Source: CBFHND01 sp965657085
GTDB lineage: Bacteria; Pseudomonadota; Alphaproteobacteria; Rhodobacterales; Rhodobacteraceae
DNA length: 33,915 nucleotides
Direction: 5' to 3'
Assembly (NCBI GenBank): GCA_965657085.1
Contig: CBFHND010000032.1
Span: forward strand, 1 to 33,915
Below, piece by piece: positions 8,397 to 16,418 of this stretch. Under the pieces are notes generated by a model. The model did not search any database and had not been told where the DNA came from. It saw only the letters and a list, made by a program, of their open reading frames with translations. Both the position numbers and the translations under genes were made by a program. Numbering within the stretch: position 1 is the first letter of the stretch; every line of letters begins with the position of its first letter.

Positions 8397-9253
8397 TGGC
8401 GCGACAAATCAATGGCATGGTCGAGAAACGAGGCGCCGGCCTGTGGCTGACACATGTCTTCATGATCCTTGGCGTGCTGGTGATCTTCTTCCCGATCTGG
8501 CTTGCGTTTGTCGCCTCTACCGTCACGCAGGCTGACATCATCCGTCCGCCCATGCCGGTGTGGCCGGGGGATCAGCTTTGGATCAACTACAAAAATGCGC
8601 TGTTCTCTGGCATCAACGTGCCGGTCGGAACGATGCTGTTCAACAGCTTGGTCATGGCCATAGGGATTGCGGTGGGCAAGATTGTCATCTCCCTTCTCTC
8701 GGCCTTCGCAATTGTCTACTTCAACTTCCCCGGACGAAATCTCTTTTTCTGGCTCATCTTTCTGACGCTCATGCTGCCTGTCGAAGTGCGTATCGTGCCG
8801 ACGTACGAAGTCGTCGCCGGGTTCGGCATGTTGAACTCCTATTCCGGACTGATTTTTCCTTTGATCGCATCCGCGACGGCGACCTTCCTGTTCCGCCAAT
8901 TCTTTCTGACGATCCCGGATGAATTGGCCGAAGCCGCACGGGTTGATGGTGCGCGCCCCATGCGGTTCTTCTGGGATATCGTCGTACCGATGAGCCGAAC
9001 CAATATCGCAGCACTCTTCGTGATCTTGTTCATTTACGGCTGGAACCAATACCTTTGGCCGCTTCTGATTACGACCGACCCCGAAATGAACACCATTGTC
9101 ATGGGCATCAAACAGATGTTCCCAAGCGGAGATGATTTCGCCCACTGGCCCACGATCATGGCCACCTCGATCCTTGCGATGATCCCCCCTGTGATCATCG
9201 TGGTGGGCATGCAACGGCTGTTCGTGCGCGGCCTTGTCGACAGCGAGAAATAG
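8396..9253 (+). CDS. ugpE: sn-Glycerol-3-phosphate ABC transporter permease
   Basis: A 285-aa second permease, MalG/UgpE type, with six predicted membrane segments. The EAA loop reads ELAEAARVDGARPMRFFWDI, and the family motif VPTYEVVAGFGMLNSYSGL precedes it. The ATG overlaps the ugpA stop by one base, and ugpC starts 3 bases after its stop, so A, E and C form one tightly packed transcription unit. Its C-terminal FVRGLVDSEK is typical of UgpE-like permeases, where FV(R/Q)GLxxGAxK ends are usual. Confidence 0.92.
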   Translation: MARQINGMVEKRGAGLWLTHVFMILGVLVIFFPIWLAFVASTVTQADIIRPPMPVWPGDQLWINYKNALFSGINVPVGTMLFNSLVMAIGIAVGKIVISLLSAFAIVYFNFPGRNLFFWLIFLTLMLPVEVRIVPTYEVVAGFGMLNSYSGLIFPLIASATATFLFRQFFLTIPDELAEAARVDGARPMRFFWDIVVPMSRTNIAALFVILFIYGWNQYLWPLLITTDPEMNTIVMGIKQMFPSGDDFAHWPTIMATSILAMIPPVIIVVGMQRLFVRGLVDSEK

Positions 9254-9256
9254 AAA

Positions 9257-10312
9257 ATGGCAACAGTTTCCCTGCAAGATATCAAGAAGAGCTTTGGCGA
9301 CACGGATGTGATCCATGGCATCACGACCGACATTGCGGATGGTGAATTCATCGTCATTGTCGGACCCTCCGGGTGCGGCAAGTCCACGCTTTTGCGCATG
9401 GTCGCAGGATTGGAAACCGTGACGGCGGGCGACGTCCTTATCGGTGGCATGCGCGCCAACGACAAAGAGCCGATGGACCGTGACATTGCGATGGTTTTTC
9501 AAAACTACGCGCTTTATCCGCATATGTCTGTGCGTCAGAACATGGGCTACGGCCTCAAGATCGCAGGGTTGCCCAAGGACCAGATCAACGCCAAGGTCCT
9601 CGACGCGGCCAGGCTTTTGCAACTCGAACCGCTTTTGGACCGCAAGCCCCGAGAATTGTCCGGGGGGCAGCGCCAGCGGGTCGCCATGGGCCGCGCGATC
9701 GTGCGCGAACCGGCTGTTTTTCTCTTTGATGAACCTCTGTCCAACCTGGATGCGAAATTGCGTGTTCAGATGCGGCTTGAGATCAAGGAACTCCAGTCAA
9801 AGCTTGGAATTACGGCGCTTTACGTGACCCACGATCAGGTCGAAGCGATGACGATGGCGGATCGGATGATCGTGATGAACGGTGGTGTTGCAGAACAAAT
9901 CGGCACGCCGCTTGAGGTTTACGAAACACCACGCACACTGTTTGCCGCGCAGTTTATCGGCAGTCCGGCAATGAACATTCTGGATGCCCGGATCGAGGAT
10001 GGCTGGGCCATGCTGGGAAACAGTCGCGTCGTAGAAGTCGGCGGTCCAGATGGCCCTGTCAAATTCGGCATCCGCCCCGAGCATTTGATCCCCGACAAAG
10101 AGGGCACGATCCACGTCAACGCCAAGATGGCCGAGCCGCTCGGCGCGAATACCCTGCTGCATTGCCAACTGGCTGAGACAGGCGAAAGCTTTACGGCAAG
10201 CCTTCAGGGGGTCCATGTCTTGGACAGCGCAAATCCGTCTTTTCGGTTTTCAATCCAGCCCGACAAGTCCCATCTGTTTGATATTGCCACCGGCTTGCGG
10301 CGCATGGCCTGA
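9257..10312 (+). CDS. ugpC: sn-Glycerol-3-phosphate ABC transporter ATP-binding protein
   Basis: A 351-aa ATPase that powers UgpBAE. Walker A GPSGCGKST, Q-loop VFQNYALYPHMSV, signature LSGGQRQRVAMGRAIV, Walker B VFLFDEPLSNLDAKLR and switch YVTHDQVEAMTMADR are all intact. The C-terminal third is a TOBE/MalK-like regulatory domain with FGIRPEH. It starts 3 bases after ugpE and is the last gene of the operon; a weak hairpin (CAGGG-TGAC-CCCTG, 10313-10326) follows the stop without a T run. This is the second MalK-type ATPase of the window, and it differs from the first in the Walker A residues, so the two belong to separate transporters or lineages. Confidence 0.94.
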   Translation: MATVSLQDIKKSFGDTDVIHGITTDIADGEFIVIVGPSGCGKSTLLRMVAGLETVTAGDVLIGGMRANDKEPMDRDIAMVFQNYALYPHMSVRQNMGYGLKIAGLPKDQINAKVLDAARLLQLEPLLDRKPRELSGGQRQRVAMGRAIVREPAVFLFDEPLSNLDAKLRVQMRLEIKELQSKLGITALYVTHDQVEAMTMADRMIVMNGGVAEQIGTPLEVYETPRTLFAAQFIGSPAMNILDARIEDGWAMLGNSRVVEVGGPDGPVKFGIRPEHLIPDKEGTIHVNAKMAEPLGANTLLHCQLAETGESFTASLQGVHVLDSANPSFRFSIQPDKSHLFDIATGLRRMA

Positions 10313-10459
10313 CAGGGTGACCCCTGCAAGGCGCTGCTGAGTACGTGGGCAAGGCTTGCGCGTGACATTTGCAAGATCTTCATCTGCTGCTGGCCAAATC
10401 GCGGCAGCAGAGTCCGAACAAGGGATACGGTCGCCCCGGTGTGAAGGCGACCTCCCTCC
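10313..10459. other. Gap 3' of ugpC without a convincing gene
   Basis: The convergent interval between ugpC and the - strand permease unit contains small hairpins only: CAGGG/CCCTG at 10313-10326, CTGCTGC/GCAGCAG around 10384-10410 and GGTCGCC/GGCGACC at 10429-10452. None has a following T run. The rest of the interval (10460-10676) holds two candidate micro-ORFs described separately. Confidence 0.5.
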
Positions 10460-10546
10460 CTAGAGCAGTCGTGTTTGAGACTGTGCCAGCCAGAAAAGCC
10501 CCAAGAGCATCATTGCGGCGGCCAACGCGCAGGCGAACGTGCGCAC
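10460..10546 (-). CDS. Candidate membrane micro-ORF, 28 aa
   Basis: From a GTG, the - strand reads a 28-residue frame with the hydrophobic run ALAAAMMLLGLFWLA flanked by an N-terminal Arg and a C-terminal SQTRLL, which would make one membrane span. It begins 6 bases after the stop of the 37-codon frame upstream. There is no clear Shine-Dalgarno sequence and no recognised family, so it may be chance or a fragment. The hydrophobic pattern and GC-rich third positions are the only support. Confidence 0.3.
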   Translation of the reverse strand: MRTFACALAAAMMLLGLFWLAQSQTRLL

Positions 10547-10552
10547 CGTGTT

Positions 10553-10666
10553 CTACATGGTCCAGCGCGGCAGGTGGGTGCGGGTCCACCGGTCAGGTTC
10601 ATCACCCCATAGATCAGGATAGTCCCTATACGAAGCGACCGCACCGCTCGGCTCCCGATGCGCCAT
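10553..10666 (-). CDS. Candidate micro-ORF, 37 aa, downstream of the SLC13 permease
   Basis: An ATG-started 37-codon frame begins 10 bases after the permease stop, with AGGGTG about 6 bases before the ATG. The product is polar and rich in aromatic and charged residues, for example YRDYPDLWGDEPDRWTRTH, ending LPRWTM. I recognise no family. It could be a real small protein of the permease transcript or the remnant of a larger gene. Confidence is low because the frame is short. Confidence 0.3.
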   Translation of the reverse strand: MAHREPSGAVASYRDYPDLWGDEPDRWTRTHLPRWTM

Positions 10667-10676
10667 CTGATGCACC

Positions 10677-12455
10677 CTAAAGCGGCCAGATGTACGGGAT
10701 AACAGCCGAGGCCAGAATGCCCACGCTGAGGTTGAGCGGAATGCCCACCTGCAGGAAGTCCGTGAACTTGTACCCGCCCGGACCGTAGACCAACATGTTG
10801 GTCTGGTATCCGATGGGCGTGGCAAAGCTGGCACTGGCGGCCACCATGACCGCCACGACAAGCGGCCGCGGGTCGATCCCGATGGCCCCGGCCAGACCGA
10901 TGGCAATGGGTGTCAGGACAACGGCCACCGCATTGTTGCTGACCGTTTCGGTCAGAACAGACGTCAGCAGGTAAATCGCCCAGATGATCAGGAACGGCGG
11001 CAGGTTTCCCAGCGCCGGTGCGATGGCTTGCGCAATCAGGGCCACCGCCCCCGACGCCTCCAGCGCCGCACCAATGGCCAGCATCGCAAAGATCAGCGCC
11101 AGAAGGCGGCCATCGATGAAGGAAAACGCCTCGTCTGCGTCGATACAGCGGGTGATCAGAACCACCGCAACCGCCAGCACGCTCAGCAGCAGGATGGGTG
11201 CCACGCCAAAGGCCGCAAGCCCCACGATGCTGACAAGCGCCGCGATGGCGATGGGGGCGTGACCGCGCCGGAACGCGCGGCTGGATGGGTGCGAGACATC
11301 GACCATGTCCATGTCCGAGGCCAGCCGCGCGATGTCTTCCTGCGCACCTTCCAACAGCAGTGTGTCGCCCACGCGCACCACCAGGTCGTCCAGTTGCCGC
11401 CCGATGTTCTGATTGCGGCGATGCACCGCCAGCGGATAAACGCCGTAACGCCGCCGCAACCGCAGCGATCCAAGGCTGCGCCCGATCATCTTGCACCCCG
11501 GCGTGATCAGCACTTCAACCGTTTCGGTCTGCACGGCCGACACCTGATCGACACGCTTGAGTTCCCTGTTGCGTTGCAGGCTCAACAATTCGGTCATTTG
11601 GGTACGCAACACCACCCGGTCCCCCACCTGCAACAGGACCCCGGCAAGGTTGCGCCTGAGCGATTGATCCCCCCGCACAACGTCGATCAGGCGCACGCCT
11701 TCACGCTTGAAAAGTTGCACGCCCGTAACCTCGCGCCCAATCAGGTTGGAATCGGGTGGAATGACCGCCTCGGTAAAGAATTTCATCCGGCTTTTGTCGG
11801 ACAGAAGGCTGGCCATGCTGTCGCGCTCCGGCAGCAGGATGGGTGCAATGAACCGCAAATAGATCATGCCCCAGATCACAAGGATGATACCCAGCGGGGT
11901 GACCTCGAAAATCGAAAACGCTTCCATGCCCTTGGCCCGCGCGACACCATCCACCAACAGGTTGGTCGACGTCCCGATCAACGTGAGCGTGCCCCCCAGA
12001 ATGGCCGCATAACTTAGCGGGATCAGCAGCTTGGAGGCTGAAATGCCCATGGTCTTGCTGAGTTGAATGAAGACGGGGATCATCACCACAACCACAGGCG
12101 TGTTGCTCACAATAGCCGAACTGAAGATCACGAAAGCCATCAACAGGACAATCGCCATCGCCGGGTTGACCCGCGCCTGGGCCGAAGCCATCGCGGTAAA
12201 GGCATCCAGCGCCCCGGTGCGCACCAAGGCACCCATGATGATGAACATCGCCGCAATCGTCCACGGCGCGGGGTTGGCCAGCACCATGCGGGCGTCTTCA
12301 TAAGGCAGCACACCGGTGGCCAGCATCACCGCCGCACCCACGATCGCCACAACTTCGGTGGGGAAGGTTTCGCGCAGGAACAGCACGAACATCACACCCA
12401 CAACAAAGAGTGTGAGCATGGCGCTTCCGGTCTGGGAAAGCTCGAAGAAACCCAT
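10677..12455 (-). CDS. SLC13-family permease with two TrkA-C (RCK_C) domains
   Basis: A 592-aa inner-membrane permease of the divalent-anion/sodium symporter (DASS, SLC13) type, related to sulfate, citrate and dicarboxylate carriers. An N-terminal block of helices (about 1-200) contains the signature ASKLLIPLSYAAILGGTLTL followed by IGTSTNLLV. Two cytosolic TrkA-C domains follow (about 215-300 and 305-385; each ends with a VGDRVVLR or VGDTLLLEG strand), then a second helix block (about 400-592) with SNNAVAVVL and ATPIGYQTNMLVYGPGGY, the second substrate/sodium hairpin. The TrkA-C domains suggest control by a small ligand. The substrate cannot be assigned. The gene begins 27 bases after the EamA exporter and is probably its downstream partner. 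Confidence 0.9.
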   Translation of the reverse strand: MGFFELSQTGSAMLTLFVVGVMFVLFLRETFPTEVVAIVGAAVMLATGVLPYEDARMVLANPAPWTIAAMFIIMGALVRTGALDAFTAMASAQARVNPAMAIVLLMAFVIFSSAIVSNTPVVVVMIPVFIQLSKTMGISASKLLIPLSYAAILGGTLTLIGTSTNLLVDGVARAKGMEAFSIFEVTPLGIILVIWGMIYLRFIAPILLPERDSMASLLSDKSRMKFFTEAVIPPDSNLIGREVTGVQLFKREGVRLIDVVRGDQSLRRNLAGVLLQVGDRVVLRTQMTELLSLQRNRELKRVDQVSAVQTETVEVLITPGCKMIGRSLGSLRLRRRYGVYPLAVHRRNQNIGRQLDDLVVRVGDTLLLEGAQEDIARLASDMDMVDVSHPSSRAFRRGHAPIAIAALVSIVGLAAFGVAPILLLSVLAVAVVLITRCIDADEAFSFIDGRLLALIFAMLAIGAALEASGAVALIAQAIAPALGNLPPFLIIWAIYLLTSVLTETVSNNAVAVVLTPIAIGLAGAIGIDPRPLVVAVMVAASASFATPIGYQTNMLVYGPGGYKFTDFLQVGIPLNLSVGILASAVIPYIWPL

Positions 12456-12482
12456 GATAGTCCGATCTTTTTGCCGGTTCCG

Positions 12483-13412
12483 CTAGCCGCCAGTTTCGCC
12501 CATCGGCTGCGACGCTGCAAGGGCATCTGCGCGGCGCGGCTGGACCAGGTACATCCCGACCAGCATCAGTCCAAGGCCTGCCCAAACCGTAGGCGGATAG
12601 GCTTCGCGCAGGATGATCCAAGCCCAGCCAATGCCGAACAGCGTCACCAGATAGCTGATCTGAACGGCAAAGACCGGGCCAGCGCGCCCCACCAGCCAGA
12701 CGTAGCCCGCGTAAACGATCACGTGGATGGCCGCACTTGCCGCCTGGGCAATGTCGGGGGCGCCGTAGGGCGGGCGCGGGTCGATCCACTGGCCCGAGCC
12801 AAGCGCCAACGGCAGCGCGACCAGCGTGCCAATCGCTGACGCCCCCCACAACACCTGCAACGGCCCGAGGCCGGCCGTGCCCCAGCGCGCGACGTAGTTG
12901 CCCTCGAACGCATAGAAAAGCCCGCTGATCAGGCCGACCAGCACCCAAAACACCGGAAGCGCACCGCGCAAGTCCACGCCCGGCATCACGATCACCATCA
13001 CCGCCGACACCCCACAAAAAAGGCCGATCATCCGCCGCCATTCAAACCGGTCCAACGCCAGCACCAAGGCGATGGGAAAGGCCCAGATCGGGATCATCGA
13101 CAGCAGGATCGAAAGGACACCCGCAGGCAAATGCACTGCCGCCTGATAACTGAAAGTATTGGGCAGGACCGACCCGATCATCGCGATGATGATATAGACC
13201 CGCAGAGCCTGCGCCGTGACGGGCAGCCTGCGTCCGGTGGCAAGGCCCAACACCGTCATCACCACAGTGCCGATGGCCATCTGCCAGAACAGCAAACCGA
13301 AATGCTTGTATCCCTCGCTGACCGCGATCTTGGTCAGGGGCATGGTGATCCCCCACCCCGCGCCCAGCAGGATCAGAACCCCGACATAAAGCGCGGTCTG
13401 CTGGCGCCTCAC
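12483..13412 (-). CDS. DMT-superfamily transporter, EamA type
   Basis: A 309-aa inner-membrane protein with about ten hydrophobic segments arranged as two EamA repeats (about residues 8-140 and 155-290). Members are metabolite exporters or importers of unknown specificity. The start is a GTG inside GTGA, so it shares four bases with the stop of the phosphoesterase upstream and is probably translationally coupled to it. The first residues, MRRQQTALYVG, place a positively charged end before the first helix. No substrate can be named. Confidence 0.88.
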   Translation of the reverse strand: MRRQQTALYVGVLILLGAGWGITMPLTKIAVSEGYKHFGLLFWQMAIGTVVMTVLGLATGRRLPVTAQALRVYIIIAMIGSVLPNTFSYQAAVHLPAGVLSILLSMIPIWAFPIALVLALDRFEWRRMIGLFCGVSAVMVIVMPGVDLRGALPVFWVLVGLISGLFYAFEGNYVARWGTAGLGPLQVLWGASAIGTLVALPLALGSGQWIDPRPPYGAPDIAQAASAAIHVIVYAGYVWLVGRAGPVFAVQISYLVTLFGIGWAWIILREAYPPTVWAGLGLMLVGMYLVQPRRADALAASQPMGETGG

Positions 13413-14221
13413 GGCCCTGCCTGCGCCAGCGCGCCGCCCTGACGCACCATCTCGACCCTGACCGCCTGACCCGTCTTGTCATCGGTCTCGATATAGACAC
13501 CCGACAGGGTCGCAGGACCCAGCGCCGGGGTGAACCGCGCCTTGGGCATGCCGGTGATGAACCGGCGCATGGGCTCATCGCGCTGCATGCCGATGACACT
13601 GTTGTAGTCTCCGCACATGCCCGCATCCGTCAGGTAGGCGGTGCCGCGCGGCATGATCATCGCATCGGCCGTGGGCACATGGGTGTGCGTGCCCACCACA
13701 AGGCTCGCGCGCCCATCACACCAATGCCCCATCGCCATTTTTTCCGAAGTCGCCTCACAATGAAAATCGACAATCACTGCTGACGCCTGCCCCCCCAGGG
13801 GATGCGTCTTCAACACCGGCTCAATAGCCGAAAACGGATCATCGAAGGGGCGCTTCATGAACACCTGCCCCAACGCCTGCGCCACAAGAACCTTGCGCCC
13901 ACCGCGGGCCTCGAACAGCCGCGCGCCCTTTCCGGGGGCGGCCTTCGAGAAATTCAGAGGCCGAATGATCCGCGGCTCGCTCTCGATGAATTGCAGCATG
14001 TCTTTCTGGTCGAACGCATGATCGCCCAGCGTGATGCAATCGGCCCCCGCCTCCAGCAACCCGCGCGCATGCGCGCCCGACAACCCCATGCCCGAGGTCG
14101 CGTTCTCACCATTGACCACCACGAAATCCAGCCGCCAGTCTTCCCGCAGCTTCGGCAAGACCTCGGCCACCGCCTGACGGCCCGACCGGCCCATCACATC
14201 GCCCAAAAACAAAATCTTCAT
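13409..14221 (-). CDS. YmdB-family metallophosphoesterase
   Basis: A 270-aa cytoplasmic phosphoesterase of the TIGR00282/YmdB type; characterised relatives hydrolyse 2',3'-cyclic nucleotides and related diesters with two metal ions. Metal-binding motifs are present in order: LGDVMGRSGR (Asp8), VVNGENAT (Asn and Glu), LGDHAFDQK, VDFHCEATSEK and GTHTHVPTAD. The third motif has Asp (GDH) where Asn (GNH) is usual in metallophosphoesterases; this Asp variant should be checked in relatives. I chose ATG 14221, which is preceded by AGGGGCGG; an earlier start would add 14 residues before the first beta strand. It lies downstream of fau, separated by a hairpin-rich element. Confidence 0.9.
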   Translation of the reverse strand: MKILFLGDVMGRSGRQAVAEVLPKLREDWRLDFVVVNGENATSGMGLSGAHARGLLEAGADCITLGDHAFDQKDMLQFIESEPRIIRPLNFSKAAPGKGARLFEARGGRKVLVAQALGQVFMKRPFDDPFSAIEPVLKTHPLGGQASAVIVDFHCEATSEKMAMGHWCDGRASLVVGTHTHVPTADAMIMPRGTAYLTDAGMCGDYNSVIGMQRDEPMRRFITGMPKARFTPALGPATLSGVYIETDDKTGQAVRVEMVRQGGALAQAGP

Positions 14222-14292
14222 ACCGCCCCTTATGCGGCTGTCCCCAATCAGGGCAAGCCCCATCTTCCTTTCGCATCAAATACCTCGGGGGA

Positions 14293-14348
14293 CTCGCGCG
14301 GCAGCGCGAGGGGGGCAGCGCCCCCTGAGAATGGCGTGGGCGCAGCCC
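14293..14348 (-). repeat. Triple-hairpin GC-rich intergenic element between fau and ymdB
   Basis: Three perfect hairpins follow each other in 56 bases: CTCGCGC-GGCA-GCGCGAG (14293-14310), GGGGGC-AGC-GCCCCC (14311-14325) and GGGC-GCA-GCCC (14338-14348). On the - strand the block is followed by CCCCCGAGGTATTT and then a purine-rich stretch before ymdB. It may stop or slow transcription after fau or protect the mRNA. Similar G-rich palindromic intergenic elements are familiar to me from Rhodobacteraceae, but I cannot confirm copy number here. Confidence 0.6.
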
Positions 14349-14357
14349 GCATTGGGA

Positions 14358-14915
14358 TCAGATCTCGATTACGCCCGCCTCGGTTACGATCATGTCCAAA
14401 GGCTGGTCCGTGGGTTCCAACGGCAGATTTTCCGCCTCTTGGGCGCCATAGGCAAACCCGATGGCCAAAACCGGCCCCCGCGCCCGCAACCCTTCCAAGG
14501 TGCGATCATAGAACCCGCCGCCATAGCCCAGTCGCCCGCCCTTGCGATCAAAGGCCACCAGCGGCACGATCACGATCTGCGGCACCATCCAGTCATCGAC
14601 CAACGGCACCTGTGCCCCGAATGGCCCTTCGCGCAGCGCTGTCTCCGGCTCCCAGCGCGAAAATTTCAAAGGCAGCCCCGCACCTTCGATCACCGGCACG
14701 CCCACAGGCCCGTAGGCCGAAGCCTCCGCCATCGCGGGCAGCGGATCGATCTCGGTGCGGATCGGCATGTAGCCTGCAAGTGGGACGCCGCGATGCCCGG
14801 CCAGCACTTCGGACAGGACCCCGGCGCGCCCGTGGCCGCCAAGGTCATGCGCCGCCTTGCGCCGGGCAAAGGCTGCCTTGCGCACCGCGGCCTTGACGTC
14901 CTGCAAATCCGTCAC
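14358..14915 (-). CDS. fau: 5-Formyltetrahydrofolate cyclo-ligase
   Basis: A 185-aa cytoplasmic enzyme that converts 5-formyl-THF to 5,10-methenyl-THF with ATP, returning it to one-carbon metabolism. Family motifs are visible: the N-terminal VRKAAFARRKA, the central YMPIRTEIDPLP and the nucleotide/folate-binding GGRLGYGGGFYDRTL with VPLVAFDRKG just before it. The start is the GTG at 14915, which overlaps the mgtE stop as GTGA, so the open frame that continues upstream into mgtE is not part of the gene. It is therefore translationally coupled to mgtE. Length matches the family. No 6S RNA gene, which often neighbours fau in other proteobacteria, can fit here. Confidence 0.92.
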   Translation of the reverse strand: MTDLQDVKAAVRKAAFARRKAAHDLGGHGRAGVLSEVLAGHRGVPLAGYMPIRTEIDPLPAMAEASAYGPVGVPVIEGAGLPLKFSRWEPETALREGPFGAQVPLVDDWMVPQIVIVPLVAFDRKGGRLGYGGGFYDRTLEGLRARGPVLAIGFAYGAQEAENLPLEPTDQPLDMIVTEAGVIEI

Positions 14916-16303
14916 AGCAGCACCGCCGCCGCCAGCCCCAAGAAGGCGAAAAAGCCAACCACATCCGTGACCGTGGTCACAAAGGCCCCGGATGCAAGCG
15001 CCGGGTCCACGCCCACACGCTCCAAAAACACCGGGATCACCGTGCCCGCAAGACCCGCAATCACCATGTTCACCACCATCGCCGCCGCGATCACATAGCC
15101 CAGCGCGGGCGATCCGAACCAGATCAGCCCCACGGCACCCATGACCACGGCAAAGATCAACCCGTTGACCAGTCCCACCAGAACCTCGCGCCGGATGACC
15201 CGCCAGACGTTCGATCCGGTCAAATCCTTGGTGGCGATGGCGCGCACCGCCACGGTCAGCGATTGCGTGCCTGCATTGCCGCCCATCGACGCCACGATCG
15301 GCATCAAAACCGCCAGCGCCACGATCTGGCTGATCGCCGCCTCGAATTGCGCGATCACCATCGACGCGGCGATCGAGGTCAGAAGATTGACCGCCAGCCA
15401 CGGCATCCGCTGCTTGGTTGTCTCCATCACCCGGTCCGACAAGGACCCTTCGCCGACACCCGCCAGACGCAGAATGTCTTCCTCGTGTTCCTCGTCCAGA
15501 ACGGCCATTGCATCGTCGATGGTGATCAGGCCGATCAGCCGACCTTCGTCATCGACCACCGGGGCCGAGATCAGGTGATACTGGTTGAACGCATAGGCCA
15601 CGTCGCTTTCGGCCTGCGTGGCGGGGATCACCTGAAATGTGTCCTCGACGATGTCGGTCAGCGCCACGTCCCGCCGCGAGCGCATGATCTTGCCCAAGGT
15701 CACGTTGCCGATGGGGTGCAGGCGGGGATCGACGATCACGATGTGGTAAAACTGATCCGGCAGTTCCTCTTCGCGCGCGCTGCGCAGGTAGTCTATGGCG
15801 TCGCCCACGTTCCAATGCTCGGGCGCCATGACCACTTCGCGCTGCATCAGTCGCCCGGCAGAGAATTCGGGCCACGACAGGGCCTGCTCGACCGCGACCC
15901 GGTCGGCGTCTTCCAGCACCTCGAGGATCGCTTCCTGCTGCGGCTCGTCGAGGTCTTCGACAAGGTCCACAACGTCGTCGCTGTCCAGATCGCGCACCGC
16001 CTCGGCCAGAACCTGCGGTGTCAGGATCGCAAGCACTTCCTCACGGATGCTTTCATCCAGTTCGGACAGGATATCGCCGTCGAATTCCCGGTCATAAAGG
16101 CGCAACAGCCGCGTCCGGTCAAAGGGATTGATCTGTTCCAGAAGGTCGGCGATGTCCGCAGGGTGCAGCGGCTCCATCAGTTCGATCAGCTTGTCCTGAT
16201 CCTCGATGTCCACGGCGTAGAGGATCGCACTGACGTTCTTGCGGTCCAGTTCATAGCGATCCTCGGCGGGCGGCTCTGAAATCTGTTCGAAGTCGTCGGA
16301 CAT
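14912..16303 (-). CDS. mgtE: Magnesium transporter MgtE
   Basis: A 463-aa Mg2+ channel of the inner membrane. The acidic N domain (about 25-140) has repeated helices such as HPADIADLLEQI, the CBS-domain pair (about 145-265) ends with VVDDEGRLIGLITIDD, and the C-terminal membrane domain (about 300-463) has five hydrophobic segments with the conserved MPIVASMGGNAGTQSL and DPALASGAFVTTVTDV. In characterised MgtE, Mg2+ bound between the N and CBS domains closes the pore; the acidic residues needed for this are abundant here. It is the first gene of the - strand unit mgtE-fau-ymdB-EamA-SLC13 and is divergent from guaD across 115 bases. Confidence 0.95.
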   Translation of the reverse strand: MSDDFEQISEPPAEDRYELDRKNVSAILYAVDIEDQDKLIELMEPLHPADIADLLEQINPFDRTRLLRLYDREFDGDILSELDESIREEVLAILTPQVLAEAVRDLDSDDVVDLVEDLDEPQQEAILEVLEDADRVAVEQALSWPEFSAGRLMQREVVMAPEHWNVGDAIDYLRSAREEELPDQFYHIVIVDPRLHPIGNVTLGKIMRSRRDVALTDIVEDTFQVIPATQAESDVAYAFNQYHLISAPVVDDEGRLIGLITIDDAMAVLDEEHEEDILRLAGVGEGSLSDRVMETTKQRMPWLAVNLLTSIAASMVIAQFEAAISQIVALAVLMPIVASMGGNAGTQSLTVAVRAIATKDLTGSNVWRVIRREVLVGLVNGLIFAVVMGAVGLIWFGSPALGYVIAAAMVVNMVIAGLAGTVIPVFLERVGVDPALASGAFVTTVTDVVGFFAFLGLAAAVLL

Positions 16304-16418
16304 GGCACACCCTCGATATTGCGCTCCGGAACATAGGCGCGTGATGTGTGGCTGACAACTGCCTCAATCGGGCACGCCGTCAATTTACCTTTGTTTCACC
16401 GCAGCCTAGTCTGCACCC

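Noticed and set aside
8390..9622. A 410-codon open frame on the - strand across ugpE and ugpC
   Set aside because: It lies antisense to two genes with full family motifs and has a His- and Arg-rich composition typical of a shadow frame in GC-rich DNA.
10369..10680. A 103-codon + strand open frame after ugpC
   Set aside because: No family, no ribosome-binding site, and it overlaps better-placed - strand micro-ORFs and hairpins.
11028..12017. A 329-codon open frame on the + strand across the SLC13 gene
   Set aside because: It is antisense to a recognisable permease and has the low-complexity, Gln- and His-rich composition of a shadow frame.
14222..14357. A 6S RNA gene next to fau, as in many proteobacteria
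   Set aside because: The interval is too short and is filled by three hairpins that do not form the long 6S bulge structure.
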